DNA of 64,000 bases from IMG/VR virus record IMGVR_UViG_3300037333_000013, positions 62,001 through 126,000 of that record; one strand, 5' to 3'. The stretch is from a virus. Below the pieces are notes generated by a model, which saw nothing but the letters and a program-made list of their open reading frames with translations, was not told the origin of the DNA and searched no databases. A program made the position numbers and the translations under genes. Within the stretch, counting starts at the first letter, position 1; each line of letters opens with the position of its first letter. This document shows positions 26,492 through 35,234 of the stretch, piece by piece.

Positions 26492-28609
26492 TTAAAATTG
26501 TTCCGAGTACAATAAACCATCTCTTCTGATAATACCAAGTATCTCCATCACGTTGTAGAAAGGACTGAGCGTGTTCTCAACAATCTTATTCTTATCAATA
26601 ATGTTGAAGAGTTCTATTGGTAAACCTTGACTCTTTACAATTTCATACGGTACGATGACTTGCGTCATAGAGCCTTTAGGATACTTCTCGAAGAACACTG
26701 CCCATCTCTCTCTAATACCTGCATCCTCTATACTAGAAATCATATCTTCTATTTTCTTCTTCGTAGAGAGGTCTATACTCACTTTCATTGCTAAGTATGG
26801 TGGTGTCTCTACGTGTCCATACTTCTCTGCAAATACCTGCTCCCAAAGCTCATAATGAAAGTACTGTGAACTCATCGGTATCTTATAGTCCTTCTTTCCT
26901 TTTACGTCGCTGAATAAGAAGATACTAGAGTCAGCATTCTTTATCATTTCGATAATCTCTATCTCCAATGTTTTAATAAATGAGATGATTTCTTTTAAAT
27001 CTACCCTACCACCACTCTCAACAGTGTGAATCAAACTCTTTACTAAAGCTTTCTTCTTATCCGTATACTTCGCTAATACTTTGTTCGCTATTAGCGACAC
27101 CCCGTGGAATGTTACTTTATCTAACATCTGAATGAGTTCTTTAATTACTGTCTTCTCTATATAGTGCTTACTACCATATGTCGGCATAAATGAAGAGAAC
27201 ATATACTCTGATTTCATATCAATCTCATCCATTACATCTTCTTCTACATTCATATTCTTACCGAGCTGTATTAAGACATTTCTAATGGACTCTGATACGA
27301 AGATAGATGCTGATGCACTGTATGCTATCGACTCATTGTTGAGTTCGAACTTACCATACTTTGCTTTAACATAATGGTAGTAGAATGAAACAGTGGAGTC
27401 CGTATCTGATAGTACAATAACACGTCTTACGGCGTCTTTAACCATTGATGCATTAGGTGGTATCACTTGACTCATAAAGAACGCTTTAATAAGCAATTCT
27501 GACTCTTTAAGAACACTGTTTATATTTCTCATTGTTCCAGAGAGTACTTTCTCTATCTGCTTTCCTTTAAAGTCCCCATGTTTAATACCTAAACCTTTCA
27601 GCTCGTCAAAACATACGTGGTGCAGTAGGTTTATCTTATAGTCCTCTTCTTCTGTTACTTCTTCTATTGTCCCATTTGCTGTATGTTGTGCTGATAAAGC
27701 TGTCAAGATAGCTTCCATTAGTGTTTTGTTTAGTTTATGTATATGATACATATCAAATGTATAGAGATAAGCTACTTTCTGAACATCCGTTAGTGTGTCT
27801 ACGTATCCATGTATCTTATCCATATAATCAGTACTTCTCCAATAGTAGTATGTATTGTAGAGTACCATATTCATAATATCTTCTGTTGTTGGTATCTTTA
27901 GCTTATACTTATCAATAGCTTTTTGTACTAACCCCATATCAGAATACGTGATGATAGATGCAATATGTCGCATGACGTCCATCGGCTTATAGTATAGTCT
28001 ATTGCCCATCACAATCGACTCTGACAGTGCATTGGCACTAGACGTCAAGATACGTGTAAACGACGTCATAGAGTAGTGTGATGAGTGTCTAGAGGTTGGG
28101 TACTTTAAGAGCGATGACTTTCCAGATACTGAGTTGTTCTTTACTTTCGCCGCTATGTTGAGTGTGTTGTTGATGATGAAGTTATCAGTATCCCCTACCG
28201 CTTCATACTGTTTTGCTTTCTTTTTAAACTCATTACGACTACGCTTATTTACATCAGTCCATCTACTGTGCATACTCACCCATTTTTCACCATCTTTATT
28301 TACCTTAGTATAACAAGTAAATGATGGTGCTATTGTCATCTTGTTTGTTTTTACACTATAAATGAACTTTGTCAAGTCCATCTCAGTTATTTCCATATCT
28401 AGTGTCTCTAAGTCTTTCTCATATAGACGAACTTTCCTTGTTTTAAACCTTTCTTTTACTTGTTGCTCTACGAGTTCTCTTACTTTATCATATGGTTTAT
28501 TTAACTTTTGTGCTAATAAAGTCGATTGTTGGTGTATATAACCCTCGACATAGTTTAAGTCGTGTGTGTAATCTTTAAGTGGTTTTTGGAATGGATTTAT
28601 TTTAGACAT
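26492..28609 (-). CDS. Family B DNA polymerase, C-terminal half: motifs B and C, 705 aa
   Basis: Motif B is KNNSVSG (157-163), preceded by a basic helix, matching KxxxNSxYG with Ser for Tyr. Motif C is SDTDS (401-405) in VIVLSDTDSTVSF, with both catalytic Asp. SKHYIEK later fits the KKxY-type DNA contact. Motifs A and B are normally on one chain; here A is in the gene at 10323-12089 on the other strand, so both products are needed. The gap between B and C is about 240 residues, far above the 60-80 usual in family B, so there is an insertion. AAAAGGAAG precedes the ATG. Confidence 0.8.
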   Translation of the reverse strand: MSKINPFQKPLKDYTHDLNYVEGYIHQQSTLLAQKLNKPYDKVRELVEQQVKERFKTRKVRLYEKDLETLDMEITEMDLTKFIYSVKTNKMTIAPSFTCYTKVNKDGEKWVSMHSRWTDVNKRSRNEFKKKAKQYEAVGDTDNFIINNTLNIAAKVKNNSVSGKSSLLKYPTSRHSSHYSMTSFTRILTSSANALSESIVMGNRLYYKPMDVMRHIASIITYSDMGLVQKAIDKYKLKIPTTEDIMNMVLYNTYYYWRSTDYMDKIHGYVDTLTDVQKVAYLYTFDMYHIHKLNKTLMEAILTALSAQHTANGTIEEVTEEEDYKINLLHHVCFDELKGLGIKHGDFKGKQIEKVLSGTMRNINSVLKESELLIKAFFMSQVIPPNASMVKDAVRRVIVLSDTDSTVSFYYHYVKAKYGKFELNNESIAYSASASIFVSESIRNVLIQLGKNMNVEEDVMDEIDMKSEYMFSSFMPTYGSKHYIEKTVIKELIQMLDKVTFHGVSLIANKVLAKYTDKKKALVKSLIHTVESGGRVDLKEIISFIKTLEIEIIEMIKNADSSIFLFSDVKGKKDYKIPMSSQYFHYELWEQVFAEKYGHVETPPYLAMKVSIDLSTKKKIEDMISSIEDAGIRERWAVFFEKYPKGSMTQVIVPYEIVKSQGLPIELFNIIDKNKIVENTLSPFYNVMEILGIIRRDGLLYSEQF

Positions 28610-28635
28610 TTTGCTTCCTTTTGGTTATCAAGTGA

Positions 28636-28644
28636 ATGTGTCAA
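28636..28644 (-). promoter_or_regulatory. Candidate promoter motif TTGACACAT
   Basis: On the minus strand TTGACACAT lies 26 bp before the polymerase C-half start and just after a terminator palindrome. Confidence 0.4.
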
Positions 28645-28679
28645 ATATGTTATTTATTTAAAGAAAGAAAAAGAGATTC

Positions 28680-28707
28680 TCAGTATAGTGCAAAGGCACT
28701 ATACTGA
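28680..28707. terminator. Terminator palindrome
   Basis: A 12-bp perfect stem with loop AAAG lies 37 bp after the stop of the gene ending at 28745. On the minus strand a TCTTTTTCTTTC tract follows. Confidence 0.75.
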
Positions 28708-28744
28708 AACTATATTTCGATAATCACTCTTTTAATCTTGATTA

Positions 28745-29155
28745 TCACACATTTCTAAATCCTTTCCAATATCCACTTAACTCAATATATGACTTAGACA
28801 AGAACGCATACAACGGAATAAAGTCATCATCAGTGATAGACTGTATTCTTACTGGGAAGTATATGCCCTTCCTCTGCTGTATGAATATAATTTGACAACA
28901 CATATGCAACCCATCTTCATTAGGTGTATATTGGACATCAAATAGTCTCGCATTGAACTCATCTCTTGACAACTGTTCAACATCAAATCTGAATACTATG
29001 TTGTAGTCTATAAACGCACCACCATACTCTTTTATAAAGTCATCAAAGTTTAGGAACACTTGACACAAATCATTATCGCAATAATTAGATTCAGACGCTT
29101 GGTATCTATGTTCCGTTAATAATGCTTCCTTTTCCTGTTCTTTAGTAACACTTAC
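28745..29155 (-). pseudogene. 3' part of a gene interrupted by an in-frame TAA
   Basis: The frame is open from the codon after TAA 29156-29158 down to 28745 (136 codons) and is in the same frame as the 59-codon reading frame before that stop. Only a TTG at 29068 without a ribosome site could start it alone (107 aa). The joined product would be about 196 residues. It looks like one gene split by a single stop codon, by mutation, readthrough or sequence error. Function unknown. Confidence 0.5.
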
Positions 29156-29335
29156 TTATCTAGTCTCAAACCTCAGACGTTTCTCATTTACACCATCACT
29201 ATATTCTATACTATGTGTATAGTCATATGTTGGTACATAAGTAATATCTAAGATTGTGTTGTCTCTAGCTACCCCACGCAACTTATCTCTGTCCTCGTCT
29301 GTTAAGAGCTTAAGCCGTAGTTCACTAATCTGCAT
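29156..29335 (-). CDS. Small protein or 5' part of interrupted gene, 59 aa
   Basis: It starts at ATG 29335, which overlaps the end of the upstream gene by 11 bp, and begins MQISELRLKLLTDEDRDKL. It ends at TAA 29156-29158, after which the same frame continues open for 136 codons. The protein is charged and probably soluble. It is either an independent small gene or the N-terminus of the interrupted gene. Confidence 0.55.
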   Translation of the reverse strand: MQISELRLKLLTDEDRDKLRGVARDNTILDITYVPTYDYTHSIEYSDGVNEKRLRFETR

Positions 29336-29972
29336 AGTTTACACCATCGAATATAAATATGTTTTCATCTGTTATAATATATACTCTACCAGACACATCT
29401 TCAACACACGCCCTCACTATCGTACCTAACATACTATTTAACTTCTTCAGTCGCATCTCGTCATACTTAAGAACCACGTCTACCATAGTCATCCCTACAA
29501 TGATGAGTCCATTGCATACATCTATTGATGATATCTTCGATGGATTCAAGTTCTTGTGGAATGAGTCGTCGTCATACTTAACGAATGCGTTCGTATAAAT
29601 CAATATACTAGACGCTTGTACATTCAAGTTGCATGCTAGTGAAGATTTACGTTTTATGATTGCACCATTAATATTTGCAACCGATTCTAAAGTATCAAAG
29701 TCATAGTGTAACTTACACTCCACTGTGTCTTTGATATCAAGATACATCAATGTCTCTAGTCTATTGTATACAGCTTGTGTGTACGTTATATTATTCATAA
29801 GTACAACAACGTAGTATACACCGTAAGACGTTATAACTGTTATGAGAGGACATCCTACGATATCCATGTCTATCTCTAATTCTTTACCTCGTAGTATATG
29901 TTCATCATCTGATGTAATGATGATGATACAATCCTCGTTTGTTATTATTTCCTCAATGATATTTTTACCCAT
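29325..29972 (-). CDS. Hypothetical protein, 215 aa
   Basis: ATG 29972 (MGKNIIEEI) is chosen because AGAGGATTG precedes it; a longer frame to 30014 has only a poly-A stretch. The chain is beta-rich, with repeated short strands such as VVVLMNNITYT and SIDVCNGLIIVGM near even spacing, which might be a propeller-like or sensor-like fold. No family recognised. It is part of a minus-strand chain of small early-region genes. Confidence 0.6.
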   Translation of the reverse strand: MGKNIIEEIITNEDCIIIITSDDEHILRGKELEIDMDIVGCPLITVITSYGVYYVVVLMNNITYTQAVYNRLETLMYLDIKDTVECKLHYDFDTLESVANINGAIIKRKSSLACNLNVQASSILIYTNAFVKYDDDSFHKNLNPSKISSIDVCNGLIIVGMTMVDVVLKYDEMRLKKLNSMLGTIVRACVEDVSGRVYIITDENIFIFDGVNYAD

Positions 29973-30054
29973 TTCAATCCTCTTTTTGTTTTTTTTTATT
30001 ATGCATGTTGTCAATTGCTTTAAATGTTGATGATACGACAGACTTTATTATCCA

Positions 30055-30206
30055 CTATCTCATCAACTCTAGTGGCATTAACTTTGTAATGATTAAGTCA
30101 TCTCTTTCAATCGCTTTACCATTATATGTCAGTTCACCTATCAACTCATCTATCTTGTACTCTTTATCGACTACATAGAGCTTATCATAGCCACGTACTT
30201 TTATAC
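30055..30206 (-). other. Short open frame without a standard start (about 50 codons)
   Basis: Overlapping the end of the 130-aa gene, another frame reads GIKVRGYDKLYVVDKEYKIDE ... PLELMR and ends at 30055. It looks protein-like, but no ATG, GTG or TTG stands at its beginning. It could be a C-terminal extension of the 130-aa gene reached by a frame change, a gene with an unusual start, or chance. Confidence 0.3.
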
Positions 30207-30593
30207 CGTATATAACATATACTCCCTAGCCATATTACCTATTGTGAACTCCATCGTTGACGTATCTATATCACTTACGAAGCATACCAGATTATAGAAG
30301 TTCGCGTATGTTAATTTTAAAAAGATTGTTTTATCTTCACTATCATACTCTTTATCAAAGTATCTCATTACTTCATCATATGGTCTAGCTTCGATATCAT
30401 GCACCTTCATCATATCCACATACTCATTGTAGATAAAACGTTTTAACGCATCGTTAATACCTTCTACTGATAAATTCATATCGCTGCTTAGTGATAGACT
30501 TGGCAAGTTTGTTTCGTCACTATTTGTTTTTGACACACTTCTGTTTGTTAGCTTACTTAAAAGCGAAGCTGTTTGCTTTGTATATTTCTTCAT
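30201..30593 (-). CDS. Hypothetical protein, 130 aa
   Basis: A basic Ser/Thr-rich N-terminus precedes an acidic alpha/beta domain. GATAATAGAG precedes its ATG weakly. It sits between the 89-aa gene and small genes of the early region. Its last codons overlap another open frame, so the true C-terminus is uncertain. Family not recognised. Confidence 0.55.
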   Translation of the reverse strand: MKKYTKQTASLLSKLTNRSVSKTNSDETNLPSLSLSSDMNLSVEGINDALKRFIYNEYVDMMKVHDIEARPYDEVMRYFDKEYDSEDKTIFLKLTYANFYNLVCFVSDIDTSTMEFTIGNMAREYMLYTV

Positions 30594-30608
30594 CTCTATT
30601 ATCCTTTA

Positions 30609-30878
30609 TTACATTATTTCCATATCATCTACTCTGAGTAATCCTAGCTTAGATACCAAAGACTCTGGTAGTTCTACTTCTGTTGTGATGAGTACATCTT
30701 GTGGGTCATTATCACCAGATGGGTAGTTAAACATAGTATCTAAGTCTGTATCACCTATTACTTCTAAGATGGCATCTTCTAGCTCATCTACCTTAATTGC
30801 GAATAACTCATCATACTTTAATAGTTCATCATTTACTGGGGTTGTTTGTGTTGTTATTGTCTTCTTATATGTTGCCAT
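30609..30878 (-). CDS. Acidic hypothetical protein, 89 aa
   Basis: ATG 30878 (MATYKKTITT) follows AAAGGAAAC, which is better than a longer frame to 30926. After a Thr-rich basic head the protein is very acidic. It is the first gene behind the early-type promoter at 30943-30952. Function unknown. Confidence 0.65.
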   Translation of the reverse strand: MATYKKTITTQTTPVNDELLKYDELFAIKVDELEDAILEVIGDTDLDTMFNYPSGDNDPQDVLITTEVELPESLVSKLGLLRVDDMEIM

Positions 30879-31745
30879 ATTGTTTCCTTTATACTTTGGT
30901 TTGTTAGATAGTTTAGATACTATCACTCTGGTTTAGTCGTACTAATAATATACCAGTATACTTTACTTATTCTCTAGGTAGAGATAAAAGATACTAGAGA
31001 GTATAGTCTAAGGACTATACTCTATGTGATACTAAAGGATGTACATTACAGAGTAATGTACTATTATTAAGAGAAAGGAAAAGGGTTCTCTCGGATAGGG
31101 GCTACGCCCCTATCCTCACTCTCCTAAAAGGAAAGAGAAGTATTGTTTATTATTATTGCCTGCTCCCACCACTCCTAGCCTATGCCCACCCCTAAAAAAT
31201 ATAGATAGTTATATATACTCTATCCGATAGTGTATTACGTTAGTAATACTACCTTTAGTATAAACAACTATGTTCTATCTACATCTTCCTGGGTCCCGTC
31301 TGGTATATAGTGTAGTATGTGTTTGGTTCATATAATAGAGAGAAGAGAATATAAGTAAGAGTATACTCTCTTAGAGAGAGAATAAGAGTAGAGTATGGTA
31401 ATGAAGAATGTATAGTTTGAATAAAAGAAAAAGAGTAGTATATGAGAGAGATAGAGTATACAGTAATCAGATATGAGGAATAAGGTAAAGAAGAGAAGAG
31501 TATGAGAGAAAGTATACTAGAGAAAGAGAATAGGATAAAGAGTAGTAGTATGAACCACTGTAAGTGTCTGAAGAAAATGGAAAAAATAAATAGGTATGGT
31601 ATCACTCACCACCTAGATTCTATCTAGATAGTGAATGTATGTCTATGTTTAATGTCACCAAGTATCAATACGTATGTACTGTTTACCTAATGGTGTATGT
31701 ATCTCTCTAACATGATAACCATGCTTACAAATATCTGACTCTCAG
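30879..31745. other. Long intergenic region with hairpins and a purine-rich tract
   Basis: About 870 bp without a credible gene. Four perfect hairpins lie at 30998-31023 (11 bp), 31041-31061 (9 bp), 31093-31115 (10 bp, GC-rich) and 31232-31249 (7 bp). From about 31325 to 31560 the plus strand is mostly A and G with short AGAGA repeats. CTATCTAGATAG is a palindrome near 31619. The one long frame here (minus strand, 31279-31605) is low-complexity and rejected. This may be a noncoding RNA, a replication or packaging site, or a block of terminators. Confidence 0.6.
30943..30952 (-). promoter_or_regulatory. Early-type promoter motif
   Basis: The minus strand reads TATATTATTA, 65 bp before the ATG at 30878. 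Confidence 0.6.
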
Positions 31746-32348
31746 TTACTTCTCAAGAAGTTCTTTTTTCATGTGTATGTAGTGGTGATTTATTCTATAT
31801 AAGATAGATATAACCACACCATTATGAGTAGATGTGGATAGTGTCTCGTATTGCTCATTTTCAATATCTCCGAATAGAAAGTAATCTGAAAACATTCCGA
31901 TAGTACATATCGGAGTGAGCTCATCTGTGAATGAAACGATACTAAATTCTAGATTTGGTCTCCTTACTAGTATGTAATCACCATCAACTATCATTGTACT
32001 ATTGTTTGGTAGGCGATTGAAAAGGTTGGATATGAACTTATTCTGATTAATCCTATCTACATACTCCGTATGCATAGTAAGACATTCGTCAATATCGTTC
32101 AACAATAACATGATAAACACAACATACATGAGTCTTTTACCTACTATCCCATACGACAACATCTTTGTATTCCCAAAGTCTACTCTTTCCTCTGTCATAA
32201 TATATCTGATACCATCATGTATGAACTGTCTATGGTTAATACCTAACTCCTCACATAATGTAGAAAAGCGTTTATACTCGTTATCTGTTTTGTATTGCAT
32301 GGTGATATTACCAATGCACTCTCTATGATTTGTTTTGTAAATATACAT
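31746..32348 (-). CDS. Hypothetical protein, 200 aa
   Basis: The ATG at 32348 follows AGGAAGAAG. The chain is mixed alpha/beta with one hydrophobic stretch (LMYVVFIMLLLNDID) too short and acidic-flanked to be a sure membrane helix. It follows the 91-aa gene by 12 bp. Family not recognised. Confidence 0.6.
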   Translation of the reverse strand: MYIYKTNHRECIGNITMQYKTDNEYKRFSTLCEELGINHRQFIHDGIRYIMTEERVDFGNTKMLSYGIVGKRLMYVVFIMLLLNDIDECLTMHTEYVDRINQNKFISNLFNRLPNNSTMIVDGDYILVRRPNLEFSIVSFTDELTPICTIGMFSDYFLFGDIENEQYETLSTSTHNGVVISILYRINHHYIHMKKELLEK

Positions 32349-32360
32349 CTTCTTCCTTTA

Positions 32361-32636
32361 CTATTTATTGTATGGGTCTATCTCTAATAGACGTTTGTTT
32401 AACTCCCTGAACATTGATTGCTCTGCAAGTGGGAGTAGTGATAGGTCAGTATCTTTGATACTGTTGTGTATTGTTGTCTCTAGACGTATTGTCTCATATG
32501 TCTGTCTGACTGGAGAATCTGGATGATACAGTGATTTCTTTGTATCGATGAGTTTCCATAAGTTAGACATTATGACATCGTATACAAAGTTTGTATCTGT
32601 CTTCTTAACCAGTAGGTCATCTAGTAGTTCTAGCAT
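32361..32636 (-). CDS. Hypothetical helical protein, 91 aa
   Basis: A small helical protein, first gene after the early-type promoter at 32694. AAGGAA lies before the ATG. It is co-transcribed with the 200-aa gene. No motif seen. Confidence 0.65.
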   Translation of the reverse strand: MLELLDDLLVKKTDTNFVYDVIMSNLWKLIDTKKSLYHPDSPVRQTYETIRLETTIHNSIKDTDLSLLPLAEQSMFRELNKRLLEIDPYNK

Positions 32637-32693
32637 TAATATTCCTTCAATAATGTTAGCTTAGTATGTAAACACAGCATTTCAATTACACCG

Positions 32694-32705
32694 TAATAAT
32701 ATATA
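32694..32705 (-). promoter_or_regulatory. Early-type promoter motif
   Basis: TATATATTATTA on the minus strand, followed by the same leader start as the copies at 13193 and 55114 (GGTGTAATTGAA, with one base changed), 58 bp before the ATG. Confidence 0.65.
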
Positions 32706-32719
32706 TAAGTAGTTTGGTA

Positions 32720-33154
32720 CTAAATATAATATTTCCTTAATTCTGGTGTCCTACTTAAATACCTCTTTGGTACATATAATGCATTTTTATGCACTTTATC
32801 AAATACAGCTACTGCAACACAAAGTCCATTATCTAAGAACATACGAAAGTTAGATATAATACAAACTGTAAATAGGTCTAGTGAGCTTTCTCCAACCTTT
32901 ATCCTAGTTACCTTATTCTTGTAACAATCAATGACTTTATCTAAACTATCGATAAATCTCTTCGATTCTTTATAAGACATTTGTGGCAATATGAAATCAA
33001 AGTCAAAACACTTGTTATCTGTATACTGTATTTCATAAGCAAGTTTTCCCATACGTCTAGCAACAAAGATAGCCTTGTGTATTTCGTTTCTATCCATTAG
33101 GTTATTATATCTTCTTATTAGAGCTACCATATCGTCGTTATCTTCGTATATCAT
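32720..33154 (-). CDS. Hypothetical protein, 144 aa
   Basis: AAAGGAGTAG precedes the ATG. A helical N-terminal half with basic residues is followed by a beta-rich C-terminal half ending in basic residues. Single-gene early-type unit behind the motif at 33214. Family not recognised. Confidence 0.65.
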   Translation of the reverse strand: MIYEDNDDMVALIRRYNNLMDRNEIHKAIFVARRMGKLAYEIQYTDNKCFDFDFILPQMSYKESKRFIDSLDKVIDCYKNKVTRIKVGESSLDLFTVCIISNFRMFLDNGLCVAVAVFDKVHKNALYVPKRYLSRTPELRKYYI

Positions 33155-33213
33155 TTCTACTCCTTTTATTATTTATTTTCTGTTAGCATAATGCACTCTA
33201 GTGTAGTCGTATG

Positions 33214-33222
33214 AATAATATA
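33214..33222 (-). promoter_or_regulatory. Early-type promoter motif (variant)
   Basis: The minus strand reads TATATTATT, 60 bp before the ATG at 33154. The last bases differ from consensus. Confidence 0.5.
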
Positions 33223-33284
33223 CGAATATGAATAAACAATAATCTTACTGGTGTATATATTATGATATTAAATAAAGGGACTAC

Positions 33285-33542
33285 ATGGATATATTTTCTC
33301 TCACAATACTGACAGTAATGATTATATCAACATCATTATATGCCATCGATAATATTAAAAATAGTTTAGCTATCTTTTGCATTATTACCACAATGATTAT
33401 CGTTAGTTATATCGATGGTGAAGCGTGTAAGATAACATCTTATATTAATTATAGAGATAAGTCGTATAAAGATTACAGTAAAGATAAAGAGTACTTAAAG
33501 TGGTTAGTAGATAACCCAAAGGAGAACGTTAATGGCGAGTAA
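33285..33542 (+). CDS. Small membrane protein, 85 aa
   Basis: Two hydrophobic helices lie at about residues 4-20 (LTILTVMIISTSLYAI) and 28-44 (LAIFCIITTMIIVSYI), followed by a charged soluble tail rich in Lys, Asp and Tyr. AAAGGGAC precedes the ATG. It is a lone plus-strand gene in a minus-strand region, behind TATATATTATGATATTA. It could act in the cell envelope, for example as a holin-like or exclusion protein; nothing decides. Confidence 0.6.
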   Translation: MDIFSLTILTVMIISTSLYAIDNIKNSLAIFCIITTMIIVSYIDGEACKITSYINYRDKSYKDYSKDKEYLKWLVDNPKENVNGE

Positions 33543-33615
33543 TAATGTTGACCTAGGATAACATATATTTAGTATGTATAAATGGATACTTTTTGGATTA
33601 AAAAAAAAGACACGA

Positions 33616-33645
33616 ATACTAGCTACGTGTGTACGTAGCTAGTAT
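33616..33645. terminator. Bidirectional terminator palindrome
   Basis: A 13-bp perfect stem with loop GTGT lies between convergent genes; the minus-strand side runs into a T9 tract. Confidence 0.8.
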
Positions 33646-33648
33646 ATA

Positions 33649-33861
33649 TTATAATCGTATGTGCTGATAACAACTAAGATACCGTATGTGTCTTCGCCTA
33701 AAGTTTACTTCGTTATGCTTAGTTTCGTCTTTGACGTTCATTGAGTATATCACGTTTAGATATACCCATAAATACCTAATAAGTATTGGAACTCGTAGAA
33801 TAAACACCTTTATCTTATCAATCATTCTTTCCAAAGCATCAAAAATCACAACTGGCACCAT
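33649..33861 (-). CDS. Small basic membrane-like protein, 70 aa
   Basis: The ATG lies 23 bp inside the end of the YopX-domain gene. The protein has a hydrophobic centre (VFILRVPILIRYLWVYLNVI) flanked by Arg/Lys, and a basic tail. No strong ribosome site, but the overlap would allow coupling. It may be a real small membrane gene or chance. Confidence 0.4.
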   Translation of the reverse strand: MVPVVIFDALERMIDKIKVFILRVPILIRYLWVYLNVIYSMNVKDETKHNEVNFRRRHIRYLSCYQHIRL

Positions 33862-34564
33862 CGTATCCAATGTTGTTTAAGTACATGTGTCTATTCTTGT
33901 CATTATCTAAGATACCTATGACTTGTAGGTTCTCTTGTCTGATTGGACAAGCACTACAATGAGAGTTTGATATGTAATACTCTACTCTATCCTCGTATTC
34001 GATATCTGCTATTTCAGCGATACTGTTATCGATATCTAATAATAGACTATTCTCATATATCACATTTCCAGATTTATCTTTAAATCCAGTATCTCTCCCT
34101 AGTTGGAGTTTTGTATGTTGGCATACACCATCTTTTACGATTGGGTCCAAGAATGTCTGTCCACTCCAAGGTTGCATATAGTCCATCTCTTCATCTCTAC
34201 GTTCTTTCTTATTCATGCCATTTCCTTTAAATGTTAAGTTTTCTATAATTGAGTCATCTCTTTCAAATGTTACGTTTTCACAACATACCAAGAATGATAG
34301 TGCTTTCTTAATAGCATCATCAATCGTATCGTCTGTTATCTCGTAATGTAAGTAATCATACATCCATTTAGAGGTATCTAACAGACCATCTAAGTCGAGT
34401 TCTCCTGTTAAAGATATCTTTGATAAGCAGTAGTCTATGACTGCTTTATCTTTGCTATCATCCTCAACATTCTCTCTATTCCGAATCTCTGCATAACCAC
34501 CGTCCTCTGTAATGACGCTGATATCACCTGACCACGAACCATCGCTGATTATTGCATACTTCAT
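33839..34564 (-). CDS. YopX-domain protein, 241 aa
   Basis: The C-terminal part fits the phage YopX domain: LQLGRDTGFKDKSGNVIYEN, a strand block, then NLQVIGILDND. The N-terminal 120 residues are a separate acidic helical region. Four Cys near the end (CSACP and CDF) are notable. YopX proteins are common in phages with unknown function. Its ATG overlaps the stop of the methyltransferase-like gene (ATGA). Confidence 0.6.
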   Translation of the reverse strand: MKYAIISDGSWSGDISVITEDGGYAEIRNRENVEDDSKDKAVIDYCLSKISLTGELDLDGLLDTSKWMYDYLHYEITDDTIDDAIKKALSFLVCCENVTFERDDSIIENLTFKGNGMNKKERRDEEMDYMQPWSGQTFLDPIVKDGVCQHTKLQLGRDTGFKDKSGNVIYENSLLLDIDNSIAEIADIEYEDRVEYYISNSHCSACPIRQENLQVIGILDNDKNRHMYLNNIGYDGASCDF

Positions 34565-35172
34565 TTTTGCTCCTTTACTTTTAGTAGTTCTATATTATCG
34601 TGAATGTGGTCGAACCTGACGTGCTCTTTAAAATCGTGTATTACATCGTAGTTGTCAATGATGTGTTCATTAAGTTCGTCACCTCCCGTACATCCACCGT
34701 ATCCCTCGCCTATATGTAGTAGATATTTAGGCATCCTGTGTGATTTGATATGACTCATTATCTTACTGTCACCCATATACGGGACCCAACATAACACCAA
34801 CATATCTTTGTTAAACTCATCATTTGGTACGTCCATAATATCTTTGTACTCTAGTATTCCGTCCTCTAAACATTGTATAGTGAATTCGTTTTTATTTGTG
34901 AACCCATTTGCATCGAAATCCCCTGGGTCAAGTGTATAACCCTTTCCAGAGACACCGATGTCATTGAGTATTCTTGTTAGTTTGCCTGTACCAGCATATG
35001 CCTCAATGTATGACTTTATGTCATACTTTTCGAATACGTCTTTCATCTCACCAATCAAATCATCGTGCCATAAGACATATCCGTTTTCCTCGATGTACGT
35101 CCATCGACTAGAAGTAACTCCGTCACTATAGTATATGTTTCTCTTTAGTTCCATTGCTTTCTCTTTTGTCAT
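34561..35172 (-). CDS. Class I SAM-methyltransferase-like protein, 203 aa
   Basis: SYIEAYAGTGKLTRILNDIG fits motif I of class I methyltransferases (ExxxGxGxL), followed by YTLDPGDFD near the second strand and CWVPYM where a catalytic loop might lie. The substrate is unknown, and the fold call rests mainly on motif I. The unit begins at the early-type promoter at 35235, with leader and AAAGGAAAC. Confidence 0.45.
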   Translation of the reverse strand: MTKEKAMELKRNIYYSDGVTSSRWTYIEENGYVLWHDDLIGEMKDVFEKYDIKSYIEAYAGTGKLTRILNDIGVSGKGYTLDPGDFDANGFTNKNEFTIQCLEDGILEYKDIMDVPNDEFNKDMLVLCWVPYMGDSKIMSHIKSHRMPKYLLHIGEGYGGCTGGDELNEHIIDNYDVIHDFKEHVRFDHIHDNIELLKVKEQK

Positions 35173-35234
35173 TGTTTGTTTCCTTTATTATTTATTAGTT
35201 TAGATTACGTTGTAATCACAGCATTTATACGCGG

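Noticed and set aside
31279-31605. 108-codon minus-strand frame, very rich in Ile, Leu, Phe, Ser and Tyr
   Set aside because: It is the complement of a low-complexity purine tract, has no ribosome site and no domain-like pattern, so I treat the region as noncoding.
33686-33880. 64-codon plus-strand frame near 33.7 kb
   Set aside because: It runs across the ends of two minus-strand genes without a ribosome site and has low-complexity composition.
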